Assembly: GCA_902605645.1 (NCBI GenBank)
Contig: CACLDE010000007.1
Coordinates: forward strand, 1-39,778
From: an uncultured Pelagibacteraceae bacterium
GTDB taxonomy: Bacteria; Pseudomonadota; Alphaproteobacteria; Pelagibacterales; Pelagibacteraceae
Direction of reading: 5' to 3'
Length of the DNA stretch: 39,778 nt
In this document: positions 25,236-33,871 of the stretch, in pieces
Position numbering within the stretch: position 1 is the first letter of the stretch
Layout: the number at the start of each line of letters is the position of its first letter
Translations under genes and position numbers: made by a program
The notes under the pieces: model-generated
What the model saw: only the letters and a program-made list of their open reading frames with translations
What the model was told of the DNA's origin: nothing
Database searches by the model: none

Positions 25236-26293
25236 TTAAACATTCTCCAAATACTGCCGTTATCAGAAATTAAGTAAATTTCTCCTGTTTTTTTATGAAT
25301 TTTAATGTCTCTTATCCTTCCAATATTGCCCTTGAATATTATTTGTTCAACAACAAAAGAATCTTTAAAACTAATTTTTCTTAATGACTGATCTTTTAAT
25401 GCTGTAACAAGTGCATCTCCGTTCCATTCCTTAAATTCTTCACCTTTGTAAATTGCAATCGCGCTTGCTGCTATAGAGGGTACCCAGTATTTTATAGCCT
25501 TGGTAAATCCTGGCTTCCATTTTGGACCAATTTTTGTTCCACTATAATTTGTCCCTCCCCATCCTAATATTTTCCAACCATAATTTTCACCATAGTTTGC
25601 TGTACCAAACCAATCACCTCCCTTTGCTCCATGATTGCTTAAATAAATTTTGTCATCAAATGGTGATAAGGCCATACCTTGAGGATTTCTGACACCTATT
25701 TGATAAATTTCGGGTAACCAATTTTTTTTACCTTTAAACTTTGGATTATCTTCTGGAATAGAACCATCTAAATTTATTCTAATAATACTACCAGGATGTT
25801 TTTGAGGGTTCTGCGCAATCATACCCTCGCCTCTTTCACCAGCTGTGATGAAAAGTTTATCTTTTTTAATTACTAATCGTGAACCAAAATGATAACCAGA
25901 ATTAATAGGGGGTTCAGCTCTAAAGATATTTTTAAAACTTATGTTTCTATTATCAAAAACTCCTCTTGCAACAGAGGTACTAGTTTGCCCATTTCCCCTG
26001 TTTTCGGAATAGGAAACATAAACATTTTTGTCATGAAATAAAACATCTAACAAACCGCCCTGTCCATCCTCCAAAATAGATAAGTTATGTTTTATAACAG
26101 ATTTTGTTTTATTCTTTAAATTTATAACTAAAAGACTTCCAGGTTTTTCTGTAACCAAAATATTATTTTCATCAATAAAAGATAAGCTCCATGGTTTGTT
26201 TAATCCATCGAACATTTTGATAAGTTTTATATCTGAGGAGTGTGAGTAAGAAAAAGTAAAATAAATTAAAAGTGATAAGAGTGTTTTTTTCAT
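25232..26293 (-). CDS. PQQ-dependent soluble aldose/glucose dehydrogenase family protein
   Basis: A 353-residue protein of the GSDH/YliI (Asd) six-bladed beta-propeller family. An N-terminal signal peptide (~1-19: Lys-Lys, hydrophobic core, then SYSHSS) points to the periplasm. Family landmarks include LNKPWSLSFI, GQGGLLDVLF, the GYHFGSRL segment with the likely catalytic His, TAGERGEG, NPQGMALSP and GGDWFGTANYGENYGW. Characterised relatives oxidise aldoses using PQQ, but many uncharacterised members exist, and neither cofactor nor substrate can be confirmed here. It is embedded between lpxI and lpxB with 4-base overlaps on both sides, an unusual place that hints at an envelope sugar role or simple operon hitch-hiking. 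Confidence 0.85.
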   Translation of the reverse strand: MKKTLLSLLIYFTFSYSHSSDIKLIKMFDGLNKPWSLSFIDENNILVTEKPGSLLVINLKNKTKSVIKHNLSILEDGQGGLLDVLFHDKNVYVSYSENRGNGQTSTSVARGVFDNRNISFKNIFRAEPPINSGYHFGSRLVIKKDKLFITAGERGEGMIAQNPQKHPGSIIRINLDGSIPEDNPKFKGKKNWLPEIYQIGVRNPQGMALSPFDDKIYLSNHGAKGGDWFGTANYGENYGWKILGWGGTNYSGTKIGPKWKPGFTKAIKYWVPSIAASAIAIYKGEEFKEWNGDALVTALKDQSLRKISFKDSFVVEQIIFKGNIGRIRDIKIHKKTGEIYLISDNGSIWRMFK

Positions 26294-27084
26294 TTAGATA
26301 AAATAAACATTTTTTTTTTATTTGCAAAATTAATACATTTTTTTCTTTCTAAAAAAATATTCTGCCTACTCTTTACCACTATACCCTTAAGGCCTGCCGA
26401 GTTACATTGCTCTAAAGTTCTTAACCCAACTGTAGGTAAATCTACTCTTAAATCTTGTTTCTTTTTTGGAAATTTTACTAATACTCCATTATTTTTAAAT
26501 CTCTTATTTTTCAATTTTTTTAATAGATTTTGAGTACCGCCACTTCCTTCGATAGCAATTAGTTTTTTATTCCTGACTACTGCGCCTTGACTGTAGCTGT
26601 AATTATTTAATTTATTTAATACTGAAATTGCTTTGTTGATATCAGCTTTATCGGTCTTACGCGGTTTAATTTTTGTATAAATACCTTTTTTTAAAGTAAG
26701 CTCTGGATTAAAAAATAATGAACTTATAGTTGTAATTTTCTCTTTTTTAAAGATTTCAATTATTTCTTTTAATATAGCTGCGTCGCCAATCCTAGAGCTT
26801 TTTATAATTCTTGGAATGTAATAAACACCCTTAAAGTCTAGTCTTAACTTTGAAAAATTTGGTTTTCTTACCTTGCCTGCAAAAAGTACTTTTTTACATT
26901 TATTCTCTTTTAATAAGTTTAAAATTTTTCCAAATTGACCTATAGAAACACTTTTAGAGTTTTTATCTTTACTAAAAAATCTTTTTTTACTTAAGTCTAT
27001 AATTAGATATTTAAATTTTCTTTGTTTTATTTTTTTTAGTATTTTCTTAGGAAAATCAGTATCTCCGAAAATTAATCCAATCAT
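26290..27084 (-). CDS. lpxI: UDP-2,3-diacylglucosamine pyrophosphatase LpxI
   Basis: A 264-residue protein of the DUF1009/LpxI family, which replaces LpxH in alphaproteobacteria and cleaves UDP-2,3-diacylglucosamine to lipid X and UMP. It starts with IGLIFGDTDFPKKI. VLFAGKVRKPNF, GDAAILKEII, AVVRNKKLIAIEGSGGT and DLPTVGLRTLEQCNSAGLKG are characteristic; the conserved Asp of DLPTVG lies in the catalytic domain. The order lpxA-lpxI is standard; lpxB normally follows directly but is displaced here by one gene. Confidence 0.93.
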   Translation of the reverse strand: MIGLIFGDTDFPKKILKKIKQRKFKYLIIDLSKKRFFSKDKNSKSVSIGQFGKILNLLKENKCKKVLFAGKVRKPNFSKLRLDFKGVYYIPRIIKSSRIGDAAILKEIIEIFKKEKITTISSLFFNPELTLKKGIYTKIKPRKTDKADINKAISVLNKLNNYSYSQGAVVRNKKLIAIEGSGGTQNLLKKLKNKRFKNNGVLVKFPKKKQDLRVDLPTVGLRTLEQCNSAGLKGIVVKSRQNIFLERKKCINFANKKKMFILSK

Positions 27085-27866
27085 TATTTAGCTAATGGTG
27101 TGCAAATAGGTCTTTTTTTGTCCTTTGCTATAAAATTTATAACCTCTTTAACTAAATCATTTGTCTTAAATTCACCGTTTATTTTAGCTAAATTTTCGTG
27201 AAGTTTATTTGACGAGAAGATTTTTTTATAAGCTGTATCTAATTCTAAAATTTTTTTATTTTCATATTTTTTTCTTCTCAGCCCAATTAAGTTTATACCC
27301 TGCAAGTAATTTCTATTACCAAATGATAGTCCGAATGGAATAACATCTTTAAGTACTCCGGTCATACCTCCTATCATTGCCAATCTTCCTATTCTTGTAA
27401 ATTGCTGTACTGCTGAGTTTCCTCCAATAACAACTGAATCTTCCAATGTAACATGTCCTCCTAATGGAACGTTGTTAGCTATGACAACATTATTACCAAC
27501 TTTACAATCATGAGCTATATGTGAGGAGATCATGAATAGGCAATTATTTCCAATTTCAGTTTTGCCTCCTCCTCCTTTTGTACCTGGATTTATTGTTACA
27601 TATTCTCTAATAATGTTGTTCTCACCGATTGAAACGCTATTTGTCTCTCCTTCAAACTTTAAATCCTGTGGATTAGTTCCTATACTTGCAAAAGGGAAAA
27701 CTTTAGTGCCTTTACCTATTTTTGTATTTCCTTCTATATGAACATGAGAAATTAATTCTACATCTTGTTTAAGTTCTACATTTGGTCCAACATAACAAAA
27801 AGGACCGATCTTAACATTGTTACTTATTTTTGCCTTTTTATCTATCACACTTGAGTTATGTATCAT
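27084..27866 (-). CDS. lpxA: UDP-N-acetylglucosamine acyltransferase
   Basis: A 260-residue left-handed beta-helix acyltransferase performing the first step of lipid A synthesis with a hydroxyacyl-ACP donor. Hexapeptide repeats run through the first ~185 residues. The catalytic His is H119 in HIAHDC (116-121), and IGGNSAVQQFTRIG and GMTGVLKDV follow. A C-terminal helical domain completes it. I place the start at ATG 27866, giving MIHNSSVI as in other LpxA proteins. An in-frame TTG at 27881 would overlap fabZ by 14 bases, whereas the 27866 ATG has AGGA at 27873-27876 with 6-base spacing. It begins 1 base after the fabZ stop. Confidence 0.96.
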   Translation of the reverse strand: MIHNSSVIDKKAKISNNVKIGPFCYVGPNVELKQDVELISHVHIEGNTKIGKGTKVFPFASIGTNPQDLKFEGETNSVSIGENNIIREYVTINPGTKGGGGKTEIGNNCLFMISSHIAHDCKVGNNVVIANNVPLGGHVTLEDSVVIGGNSAVQQFTRIGRLAMIGGMTGVLKDVIPFGLSFGNRNYLQGINLIGLRRKKYENKKILELDTAYKKIFSSNKLHENLAKINGEFKTNDLVKEVINFIAKDKKRPICTPLAK

Positions 27867-27867
27867 T

Positions 27868-28323
27868 TCATTTCCTGTCAACTATTGTGGCCGACCATTC
27901 AGCATCAGCCATTCTTTTTCCTTCAACTTTCGCTGTCCCTTTATATTTCCATACTCTTCCATGTGATCTTATTGCTTCAATTTCTAAAAGAAGCTCACAA
28001 TCAGGTAATACTGGATTCCTAAATTTAGCTTTGTCAACACTCATTAAATAGACCAATTTGTTATCGTATTCCTTTGGATCTATCCCGCATGCTGTTAATG
28101 CTGCGGCTGCTTGACCAAAAGCTTCTACAATGAAAACGCCTGGCATTACTGGTTGACCTGGAAAATGTCCTTGTACATAAAATCCATCTTTTTTTACATA
28201 CATAATTGCAGTGGCAGATTTCAAGTGAACAATTTTTGTAAGCTTATCTATGAGCAACATAGGAGCTCTATGAGGTAGTAGTTGCTCAATTTCTTTTCTG
28301 TTTATAGATTCTTTTTTAATCAT
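27868..28323 (-). CDS. fabZ: (3R)-hydroxyacyl-ACP dehydratase
   Basis: A 151-residue hot-dog fold dehydratase of fatty acid elongation. LLPHRAPMLLID (15-26) and GHFPGQPVMPGVFIVEA (52-68) contain the catalytic H53 and E67. It draws on the same hydroxyacyl-ACP pool that LpxA and LpxD use, and its place between lpxD and lpxA is conserved across proteobacteria, linking phospholipid and lipid A supply. It lies 1 base after lpxD. Confidence 0.97.
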   Translation of the reverse strand: MIKKESINRKEIEQLLPHRAPMLLIDKLTKIVHLKSATAIMYVKKDGFYVQGHFPGQPVMPGVFIVEAFGQAAAALTACGIDPKEYDNKLVYLMSVDKAKFRNPVLPDCELLLEIEAIRSHGRVWKYKGTAKVEGKRMADAEWSATIVDRK

Positions 28324-28324
28324 T

Positions 28325-29284
28325 TTAACTTTTCTTTAAAAATTCTTTAAGTGGCACTGCGGGATACCCCATCACTATCGTATCATCTGGTATATCCTTT
28401 ACCACACCGCTGCCTCCACCAATTTTCACATTATTTCCAATTTTAAGATGCCCAGAAATTCCAGCTTGGCCTCCTATTGAAACATTGTTTCCTAATGTTG
28501 AGCTACCTGCAAATCCTACTTGACCAGCTATCATACAATTTTCTCCAACTTTTACGTTATGTGCCATATGAACCTGGTTATCTAAGAAAGTATTTTTTCC
28601 AATAATAGTGTCACCAATTGATCCTCTATCAATAGTGCAAGAAGCGCCTATTTCAACATTATCTTCTAAGATTGTTTTTCCAATATGCGGAATTCTGAAA
28701 TTTTTACCTCTTATGGGAATAAATCCAAAACCCTTTAAACCTATTTTAGATCCATCTTGAATTACTACATTATCACCTATTATAGAGTTTTTAATCATAA
28801 TTTGTGAACCAATTGTACAATTTTTACCTATCAAAACATTGTGTTCTATAATTGTATTACTACCTATTGTACTTGATTTACCTATTTTTACATTTTTTCC
28901 AATTAAAACATTGTTACCAAATTTTACTCCAGGAAATTTAGATTTTTTTGGTTTTAAAAGGGAATTATCTGGGTAATCTATATCTGCAAAAGGGTAAAAT
29001 TTAGTGGTAATCTTTGCTATTTCAAATAATACACTTTTAGCACTTATGGCCTCACAAGTTTTAGGTAGATACCTTTTTAAACTTTCTTTAGTCACACAAC
29101 AACTAGCCTTGGTTTTTTCAGCTAAATTCTTATAATTCAAAGAGTCAAAAAATGTTAAATCAAATTTACCTGCGTTATCTAAGGTTTTTATATCTTTGAT
29201 GCTTATATTTGATACTGATTGATCCGGAAATAAAATATTAAGTTTAAAAGGTCCTTTGCGTTCAAAAAAAATATTTTTTGACAT
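28325..29284 (-). CDS. lpxD: UDP-3-O-(3-hydroxyacyl)glucosamine N-acyltransferase
   Basis: A 319-residue trimeric left-handed beta-helix enzyme adding the N-linked acyl chain in lipid A synthesis. An N-terminal uridine-binding domain (~1-105) precedes hexapeptide repeats from residue ~118 (KFPGVKFGNNVLIGKNVKIG). Active-site His residues lie in NQVHMAHN (H239, H242). GASCTIDRGSIGDTIIG and GQVGFAGSSTLG are typical. It is slightly shorter than E. coli LpxD (341). The start overlaps the ompH stop by one base. Confidence 0.95.
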   Translation of the reverse strand: MSKNIFFERKGPFKLNILFPDQSVSNISIKDIKTLDNAGKFDLTFFDSLNYKNLAEKTKASCCVTKESLKRYLPKTCEAISAKSVLFEIAKITTKFYPFADIDYPDNSLLKPKKSKFPGVKFGNNVLIGKNVKIGKSSTIGSNTIIEHNVLIGKNCTIGSQIMIKNSIIGDNVVIQDGSKIGLKGFGFIPIRGKNFRIPHIGKTILEDNVEIGASCTIDRGSIGDTIIGKNTFLDNQVHMAHNVKVGENCMIAGQVGFAGSSTLGNNVSIGGQAGISGHLKIGNNVKIGGGSGVVKDIPDDTIVMGYPAVPLKEFLKKS

Positions 29285-29811
29285 TAATTTAGATTTATTG
29301 ATTTAAATTCTTTATTTAAAATTTCAATAATTTGAGTTGTAATTTCGAATTTTTTATTTCCCATTAGGACGTTTTTTTTATCAATTACAACTGAAATGTT
29401 GTTTTCTTCCATATATTTACCAAGAATGGGATTTAATTTTTTTAACATTTCATCACCTGCTTTTTTTCTTTTTGACGCTACATCCCTTATTAATTTATCT
29501 CTCCCTTTATTTAATTCGAAGACCTTTTTTCTTAAATCATCAGCCTTTTTTTTATACTCCTCTTTAGAGAGAGCATTTTTTTGACCAATAATTTTATTTT
29601 CTTCATCTTTTAATTTTTTTGCTGTATCATTAAATTTCTTATTAGAGTCATTAAGAAGATTTTTTAAAAAATTTTGAGCTTTTTTACCCGCTGTACTTTC
29701 GTTCATAACTTTGGAATAATCGATAAAATAGACATCGCTAGCAAAAAGTCTCTTCTCCATTGGTATAAAAAAGATAAATAAAACTATGAATATATTTTTT
29801 AAATTTTTCAC
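29284..29811 (-). CDS. skp: OmpH/Skp-family periplasmic chaperone
   Basis: A 175-residue protein with an N-terminal signal sequence (~1-25, hydrophobic IFIVLFIFFIP ending near FAS). The mature start VYFIDYSKVMNES matches the family, followed by a long Lys/Glu/Asp-rich coiled coil (~45-110) and a beta-strand end (NISVVIDKKNVLM). Skp trimers hold unfolded outer-membrane proteins for BamA. It lies directly downstream of bamA with a one-base overlap, the conserved bamA-skp-lpxD order. Confidence 0.88.
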   Translation of the reverse strand: MKNLKNIFIVLFIFFIPMEKRLFASDVYFIDYSKVMNESTAGKKAQNFLKNLLNDSNKKFNDTAKKLKDEENKIIGQKNALSKEEYKKKADDLRKKVFELNKGRDKLIRDVASKRKKAGDEMLKKLNPILGKYMEENNISVVIDKKNVLMGNKKFEITTQIIEILNKEFKSINLN

Positions 29812-32039
29812 TAAAAAGTAGTTCCTAGTCTAAAGTTAAAAGATTGAGTAACATCGGTTGATGCTTTTGTAAGATTATTAGAGAAAATGAAAGACATAGG
29901 TCCAGCTGGTGAAATCCAACTTGTATTCAATCCAAAAGTTGACCTTACTTTATTTGAATCATCAATCGTGTCACTATAATCGACACCCCAAACATTTCCT
30001 GCATCTAAAAATAAACCTATCTCAGCATTACTTTTTTCAGGAAAAAAATTTGGAAAATTAGCTTCTAAATTTAAAGATGTTGTGTAGTTTCCCCCAATAT
30101 AATCATTTCCATCTTTTGGACCAACTTTTCCAGACTCAAAGCCTCTCAATTGCCTCGTGTTTACGTTTAATCTTTGACTTAATTTTACATCATCATCTCC
30201 AATTCCATTTACTGCATAAGCTCTAAACTTTAAAGCTCCTATTATGTCTTCATTTAATTCTTTATAATGACTTGTAGAGAAACCATTTTTAATGTGAGGT
30301 TGATCAGAATAAACTGGAACTTCTTGTAAGAAAGACGTGTAATAACCTGATGTTGGCATAAATCTTCTATCTCTTTTATCAGTAGATATAGAATAATCGA
30401 ACATTAGATCAGTAGAGGTTCCAGATTGTTTTTTTAATAAAGCTGATGCGGAGCTATCTGTTTTAAGATCGTCGTAAACTAAACTTATACCTGGAGATAA
30501 ATATATATCTTTAAATTTTTCATAAGTAATACTTACTCCACCGCCTATAACACTATTTTCATAACCTGACTCAGATTTATCATTTTTTACATTTTGTAGA
30601 TAGTAAGTTAATTGTCTACCAGTAAAATTATAATCAGGGTCTGTTAAAGATATTGAGCCTTTCAACGAGTCTTGGCTGAATTCTGCAGCTGCTGATAGAG
30701 ATACACCTCGACCTAACCAATTGTTTTCTTTAATATTAAAAGCAAATGATCCTCCATCTGTACCAATGCCTGCTCCTGCACTTATTTCTCCAGTTGGTTT
30801 TTCTTCAACAACAATCTCAATTTTTTTAGAATTAGGTATTGAGCCATCACTTGTAGTTTCTTTTACAGATGCGAATATCCCTTTACTTCTCATTTGAGAA
30901 ATAGATTTGTCTACTTTTACTTTACTGTAGGGGTCTCCCTCATCTAACAACAAGCTACTTCTTATAACAGTTTCATTAGTCACTGAATTTCCTAGGATAT
31001 CAATTTTTTCAACAACGACTTTTTGGCCTTCAACCACATTTATTATTAATTCAATTGTATCTTGCTTTAAAATTTCGTTCACATTGTGCTCAATAAACTG
31101 GAGGTCTTCATTACTTATAATTAAATCTAATTCATCTAATAATTTTTTTACTGTAAATGGGGAATAATAATTTCCAATTGTATTTTTATAAATTTTGTTT
31201 AATGGTAAAAATAAATTCTTGTCCAATACCTGATCAACGTTTGTACTTATTTTACTTATCCTATATCTGGTGCCAGCATTAATATTAAATGTAATTTCCG
31301 CTTGAAAATTTTCTTTTACTTCTGCAATTTCAGATAGCACTTTAACATCGTAATATCCAATAGACTTGTAATAATTTGTTAATAATCTTTTATCTAACTC
31401 TATATTAGATTGGTTCAAATTCGTATTTCTAGTTAGAACTTTCCAAAACTTAGCTTCTTGTGAGGTGATTATATCTCTCAATCTCCTATCTCTTATTTTT
31501 TTATCACCCTTAAAATTAATTTTTGATATTTTTGTTTTTTTTCCTTTATCTAATTCGAAATATATATTTACAATTTTATTTGGAAATTTTTCTACTTTAG
31601 TTTTTACATCTAAAAAATTGAAACCTAAAGAAGAATATAATTTTTTGATAGTAGTCTCATCACTAGAGATTAGAGATTTTACAAAAGGACCGTTTTTCTT
31701 GGATTTAATTTGTTTTCTAATTTGTTCTTTAAACTTATCAGCAGTTTCTCCAACTATTATGATTTCATTTATTATTGGATACTCGACTAATTTTATAAAT
31801 AAAGTATTGTTTGACACTGAAATGTTAATATCTTCAAAAAAATTTGTTGAATAAAGGCTCTTAATAATTTCATTTATTTTGATATTGTCTACATTTTGAT
31901 TGATCGAAATATCCCCATACACTTTAATTGTTTCATCGCTTACCCTGTTGTTACCTGTTATGTCTATTTTATTAATCATCTCTGCTGAAAGATAATTGGT
32001 AAATAATAGTAAATATAAGATAATTAAGAATTGTTTCAT
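29811..32039 (-). CDS. bamA: outer membrane protein assembly factor BamA
   Basis: A 742-residue Omp85-family protein that inserts beta-barrels into the outer membrane. A signal peptide (~1-19) is followed by five POTRA-like repeats (~20-350; MINKIDITGNNRVSDETI at the first, VVEKIDILGNSVTNETVI at the last). The C-terminal 16-strand barrel (~370-742) has the lid-loop motif LRGFESG near residue 632 and a terminal Phe (NFRLGTTF). It follows dxr after no spacer. The rseP/mmpA protease gene commonly located between dxr and bamA is absent here. Confidence 0.96.
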   Translation of the reverse strand: MKQFLIILYLLLFTNYLSAEMINKIDITGNNRVSDETIKVYGDISINQNVDNIKINEIIKSLYSTNFFEDINISVSNNTLFIKLVEYPIINEIIIVGETADKFKEQIRKQIKSKKNGPFVKSLISSDETTIKKLYSSLGFNFLDVKTKVEKFPNKIVNIYFELDKGKKTKISKINFKGDKKIRDRRLRDIITSQEAKFWKVLTRNTNLNQSNIELDKRLLTNYYKSIGYYDVKVLSEIAEVKENFQAEITFNINAGTRYRISKISTNVDQVLDKNLFLPLNKIYKNTIGNYYSPFTVKKLLDELDLIISNEDLQFIEHNVNEILKQDTIELIINVVEGQKVVVEKIDILGNSVTNETVIRSSLLLDEGDPYSKVKVDKSISQMRSKGIFASVKETTSDGSIPNSKKIEIVVEEKPTGEISAGAGIGTDGGSFAFNIKENNWLGRGVSLSAAAEFSQDSLKGSISLTDPDYNFTGRQLTYYLQNVKNDKSESGYENSVIGGGVSITYEKFKDIYLSPGISLVYDDLKTDSSASALLKKQSGTSTDLMFDYSISTDKRDRRFMPTSGYYTSFLQEVPVYSDQPHIKNGFSTSHYKELNEDIIGALKFRAYAVNGIGDDDVKLSQRLNVNTRQLRGFESGKVGPKDGNDYIGGNYTTSLNLEANFPNFFPEKSNAEIGLFLDAGNVWGVDYSDTIDDSNKVRSTFGLNTSWISPAGPMSFIFSNNLTKASTDVTQSFNFRLGTTF

Positions 32040-33215
32040 TTATTTTTTTAAAATTTCAATTGCTTTTTTTCTAGCCCATTCATCAATACTTAAAATTGTT
32101 TTTAAATTTGAGGGTTTTTTTATAGCATATTTTCTCATTTTTGGGTCTTTTAAAAGATAAAACAAGTAATTAATAATTGAGCAAAAACTCATATTTTTTT
32201 TTAAAAATTGATCAACAAATATTTCATTAGCTGCATTTAATATAATAGGTAGTGAATTGTATTTGTCCAATATAGGTTTAAGTCTAATAGCAGGAAATTT
32301 TTTTTTATCTACGTTTAAAAAATTTAGATTTTGAATTAAGTGGTTTTGATTTAATTTGTATTTTGTATTTAATCTTTTTTTGGCGTCAAAGTTTTTTTCA
32401 AATAAAGCATTTCCTATCGGAATAGACATATCAGTTTCGAAATATAAAAATTTATATAAGCCATTTTTAAATTTAATTATCGCATGGACCATTGACTGTG
32501 GATGTATTAAAATATCAATTTTTTTTATATCTATAGAAAATAATTTATTAGCTTCAATAACTTCAAATATTTTGTTCATTAATGTGGCTGAGTCGATTGA
32601 TATTTTTTTCCCCATTTTCCATTTAGGGTGATTTATTGCTTCCGATGGTTTAATATTTTTCATTTTAGCTAATGGATATTGTAAAAAAGGACCCCCAGAG
32701 GCTGTAAGATAAACTTTTTCAATATCATTTTTATTTGACTCATCAATTAAATTCATTATTGAAAAATGTTCAGAGTCTATTGGAAAAGTATTTACTTTAT
32801 ATTTCTTTACTAATTTATTAATTAAATTCCAACCACAGATAATAGACTCTTTATTTGCAATAAGAATTTTCTTGCTTATTCGTATAGTTTTCAAAGTAGG
32901 TTCTAGTCCTGCTATTCCTGGAATAGCAAGAATTGAAATATCAGATTTTTTAAATTTAAAACTTTGAAAATCTTTTGAGCTTAAAATTTTAACATTATTT
33001 TTAAAATTTCCTTTTTTTACTTTTTGAAATGTATAGTCATCGAAAATTACAAAAAATTTTGGTTTATATCTTTTAATTAAGTATTTAATTTTCTTATAGT
33101 TTTTGTATCCACTTAATATATAAAAACTATATTCTTTATTTCTTTTATTTAAGAGCTTTAATGTTGTATCACCAATTGAACCAGTGCATCCTAAAATTGA
33201 TAATTTTTTTTTCAT
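32040..33215 (-). CDS. dxr: 1-deoxy-D-xylulose 5-phosphate reductoisomerase
   Basis: A 391-residue NADPH-dependent enzyme making MEP, the committed intermediate of non-mevalonate isoprenoid synthesis. The NADPH motif LGCTGSIGDTTL is at 7-18. IANKESIICG, IDSEHFS, TASGGPFLQYPL, INHPKWKMGKKISIDSATLMNK and HPQSMVHAI are the substrate and metal motifs. The family KG-LE segment reads KIFEVIEA, a mild change. It overlaps cdsA by 4 bases and works upstream of ispDF (7205-8350) and uppS (33872-34543). Confidence 0.96.
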   Translation of the reverse strand: MKKKLSILGCTGSIGDTTLKLLNKRNKEYSFYILSGYKNYKKIKYLIKRYKPKFFVIFDDYTFQKVKKGNFKNNVKILSSKDFQSFKFKKSDISILAIPGIAGLEPTLKTIRISKKILIANKESIICGWNLINKLVKKYKVNTFPIDSEHFSIMNLIDESNKNDIEKVYLTASGGPFLQYPLAKMKNIKPSEAINHPKWKMGKKISIDSATLMNKIFEVIEANKLFSIDIKKIDILIHPQSMVHAIIKFKNGLYKFLYFETDMSIPIGNALFEKNFDAKKRLNTKYKLNQNHLIQNLNFLNVDKKKFPAIRLKPILDKYNSLPIILNAANEIFVDQFLKKNMSFCSIINYLFYLLKDPKMRKYAIKKPSNLKTILSIDEWARKKAIEILKK

Positions 33216-33871
33216 CCTGTAAATACTAAAATTAAAATATATAATAAGCCTACAGGCATTCCCAATAGGATACCATCAATTCTGTCTAGGACACCGCCGT
33301 GTCCTGGCAAAATATTTCCAGTGTTTTTTAATGACGATTTTCTTTTTAAATATGAAAAAAATAAATCTCCTAGTTGAACACTTAATGAAACAAAAAAACC
33401 TAGGAAAATATTATTTAGTAATTCTGTATTAAAAATATATCCAAGTAAAATTGAACTAATTAACATAGAAAGAATAAAAGAACCCAAACTCCCTGATATT
33501 GTTTTATTGGGACTAATTTTTGTTAATTTTGGTCCTTTAAATATTTTGCCAAAAAGAATTCCTCCAATATCAGAGGATATACAAATGAGTAATATAATAA
33601 ATAAAATAATTTTAAAATGAATATCATTAAGACCGGTTATAAAAATTAATAAAATTAAGAACATGTATAATGCAAATGAAGCGTTTGTAATAAATTGTTT
33701 AAATATTTTTCTTTTAAGAAATAACTTAGATAGTTTAGAAAATTCAATAAAAGACAATGAAAAAATACATATACAAAAAAATAAATATACTATTTTGCTT
33801 ATAAACATTAAAATCAATAATAAAAACAATATGAGCCCTGTATTAATTCTTTTATGAATTTCAGATTTCAT
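33212..33871 (-). CDS. cdsA: phosphatidate cytidylyltransferase, short, with altered signature
   Basis: A 219-residue polytopic membrane enzyme forming CDP-diacylglycerol from CTP and phosphatidate. It has about six or seven hydrophobic segments. The conserved SPNKT segment (120-124) and the C-terminal signature SYLKRKSSLKNTGNILPGHGG (starting S173) followed by VLDRID are clear. The Asp normally following the Lys in this signature (KD) is Asn183, read directly from the codon AAC. Length is about 50 residues below the usual ~265-285, mainly at the N-terminus. Its context, uppS-cdsA-dxr-bamA, is the conserved one. Confidence 0.9.
   Translation of the reverse strand: MKSEIHKRINTGLILFLLLILMFISKIVYLFFCICIFSLSFIEFSKLSKLFLKRKIFKQFITNASFALYMFLILLIFITGLNDIHFKIILFIILLICISSDIGGILFGKIFKGPKLTKISPNKTISGSLGSFILSMLISSILLGYIFNTELLNNIFLGFFVSLSVQLGDLFFSYLKRKSSLKNTGNILPGHGGVLDRIDGILLGMPVGLLYILILVFTG

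Noticed and set aside
27867-27881. TTG start for lpxA at 27881
   Set aside because: It would overlap fabZ by 14 bases; the ATG at 27866 has an AGGA site at good spacing and gives the canonical LpxA N-terminus.
27084-29284. Short periodic similarities in lpxA and lpxD suggestive of DNA repeats
   Set aside because: They are explained by the hexapeptide repeats of left-handed beta-helix acyltransferases and are not conserved at DNA level.
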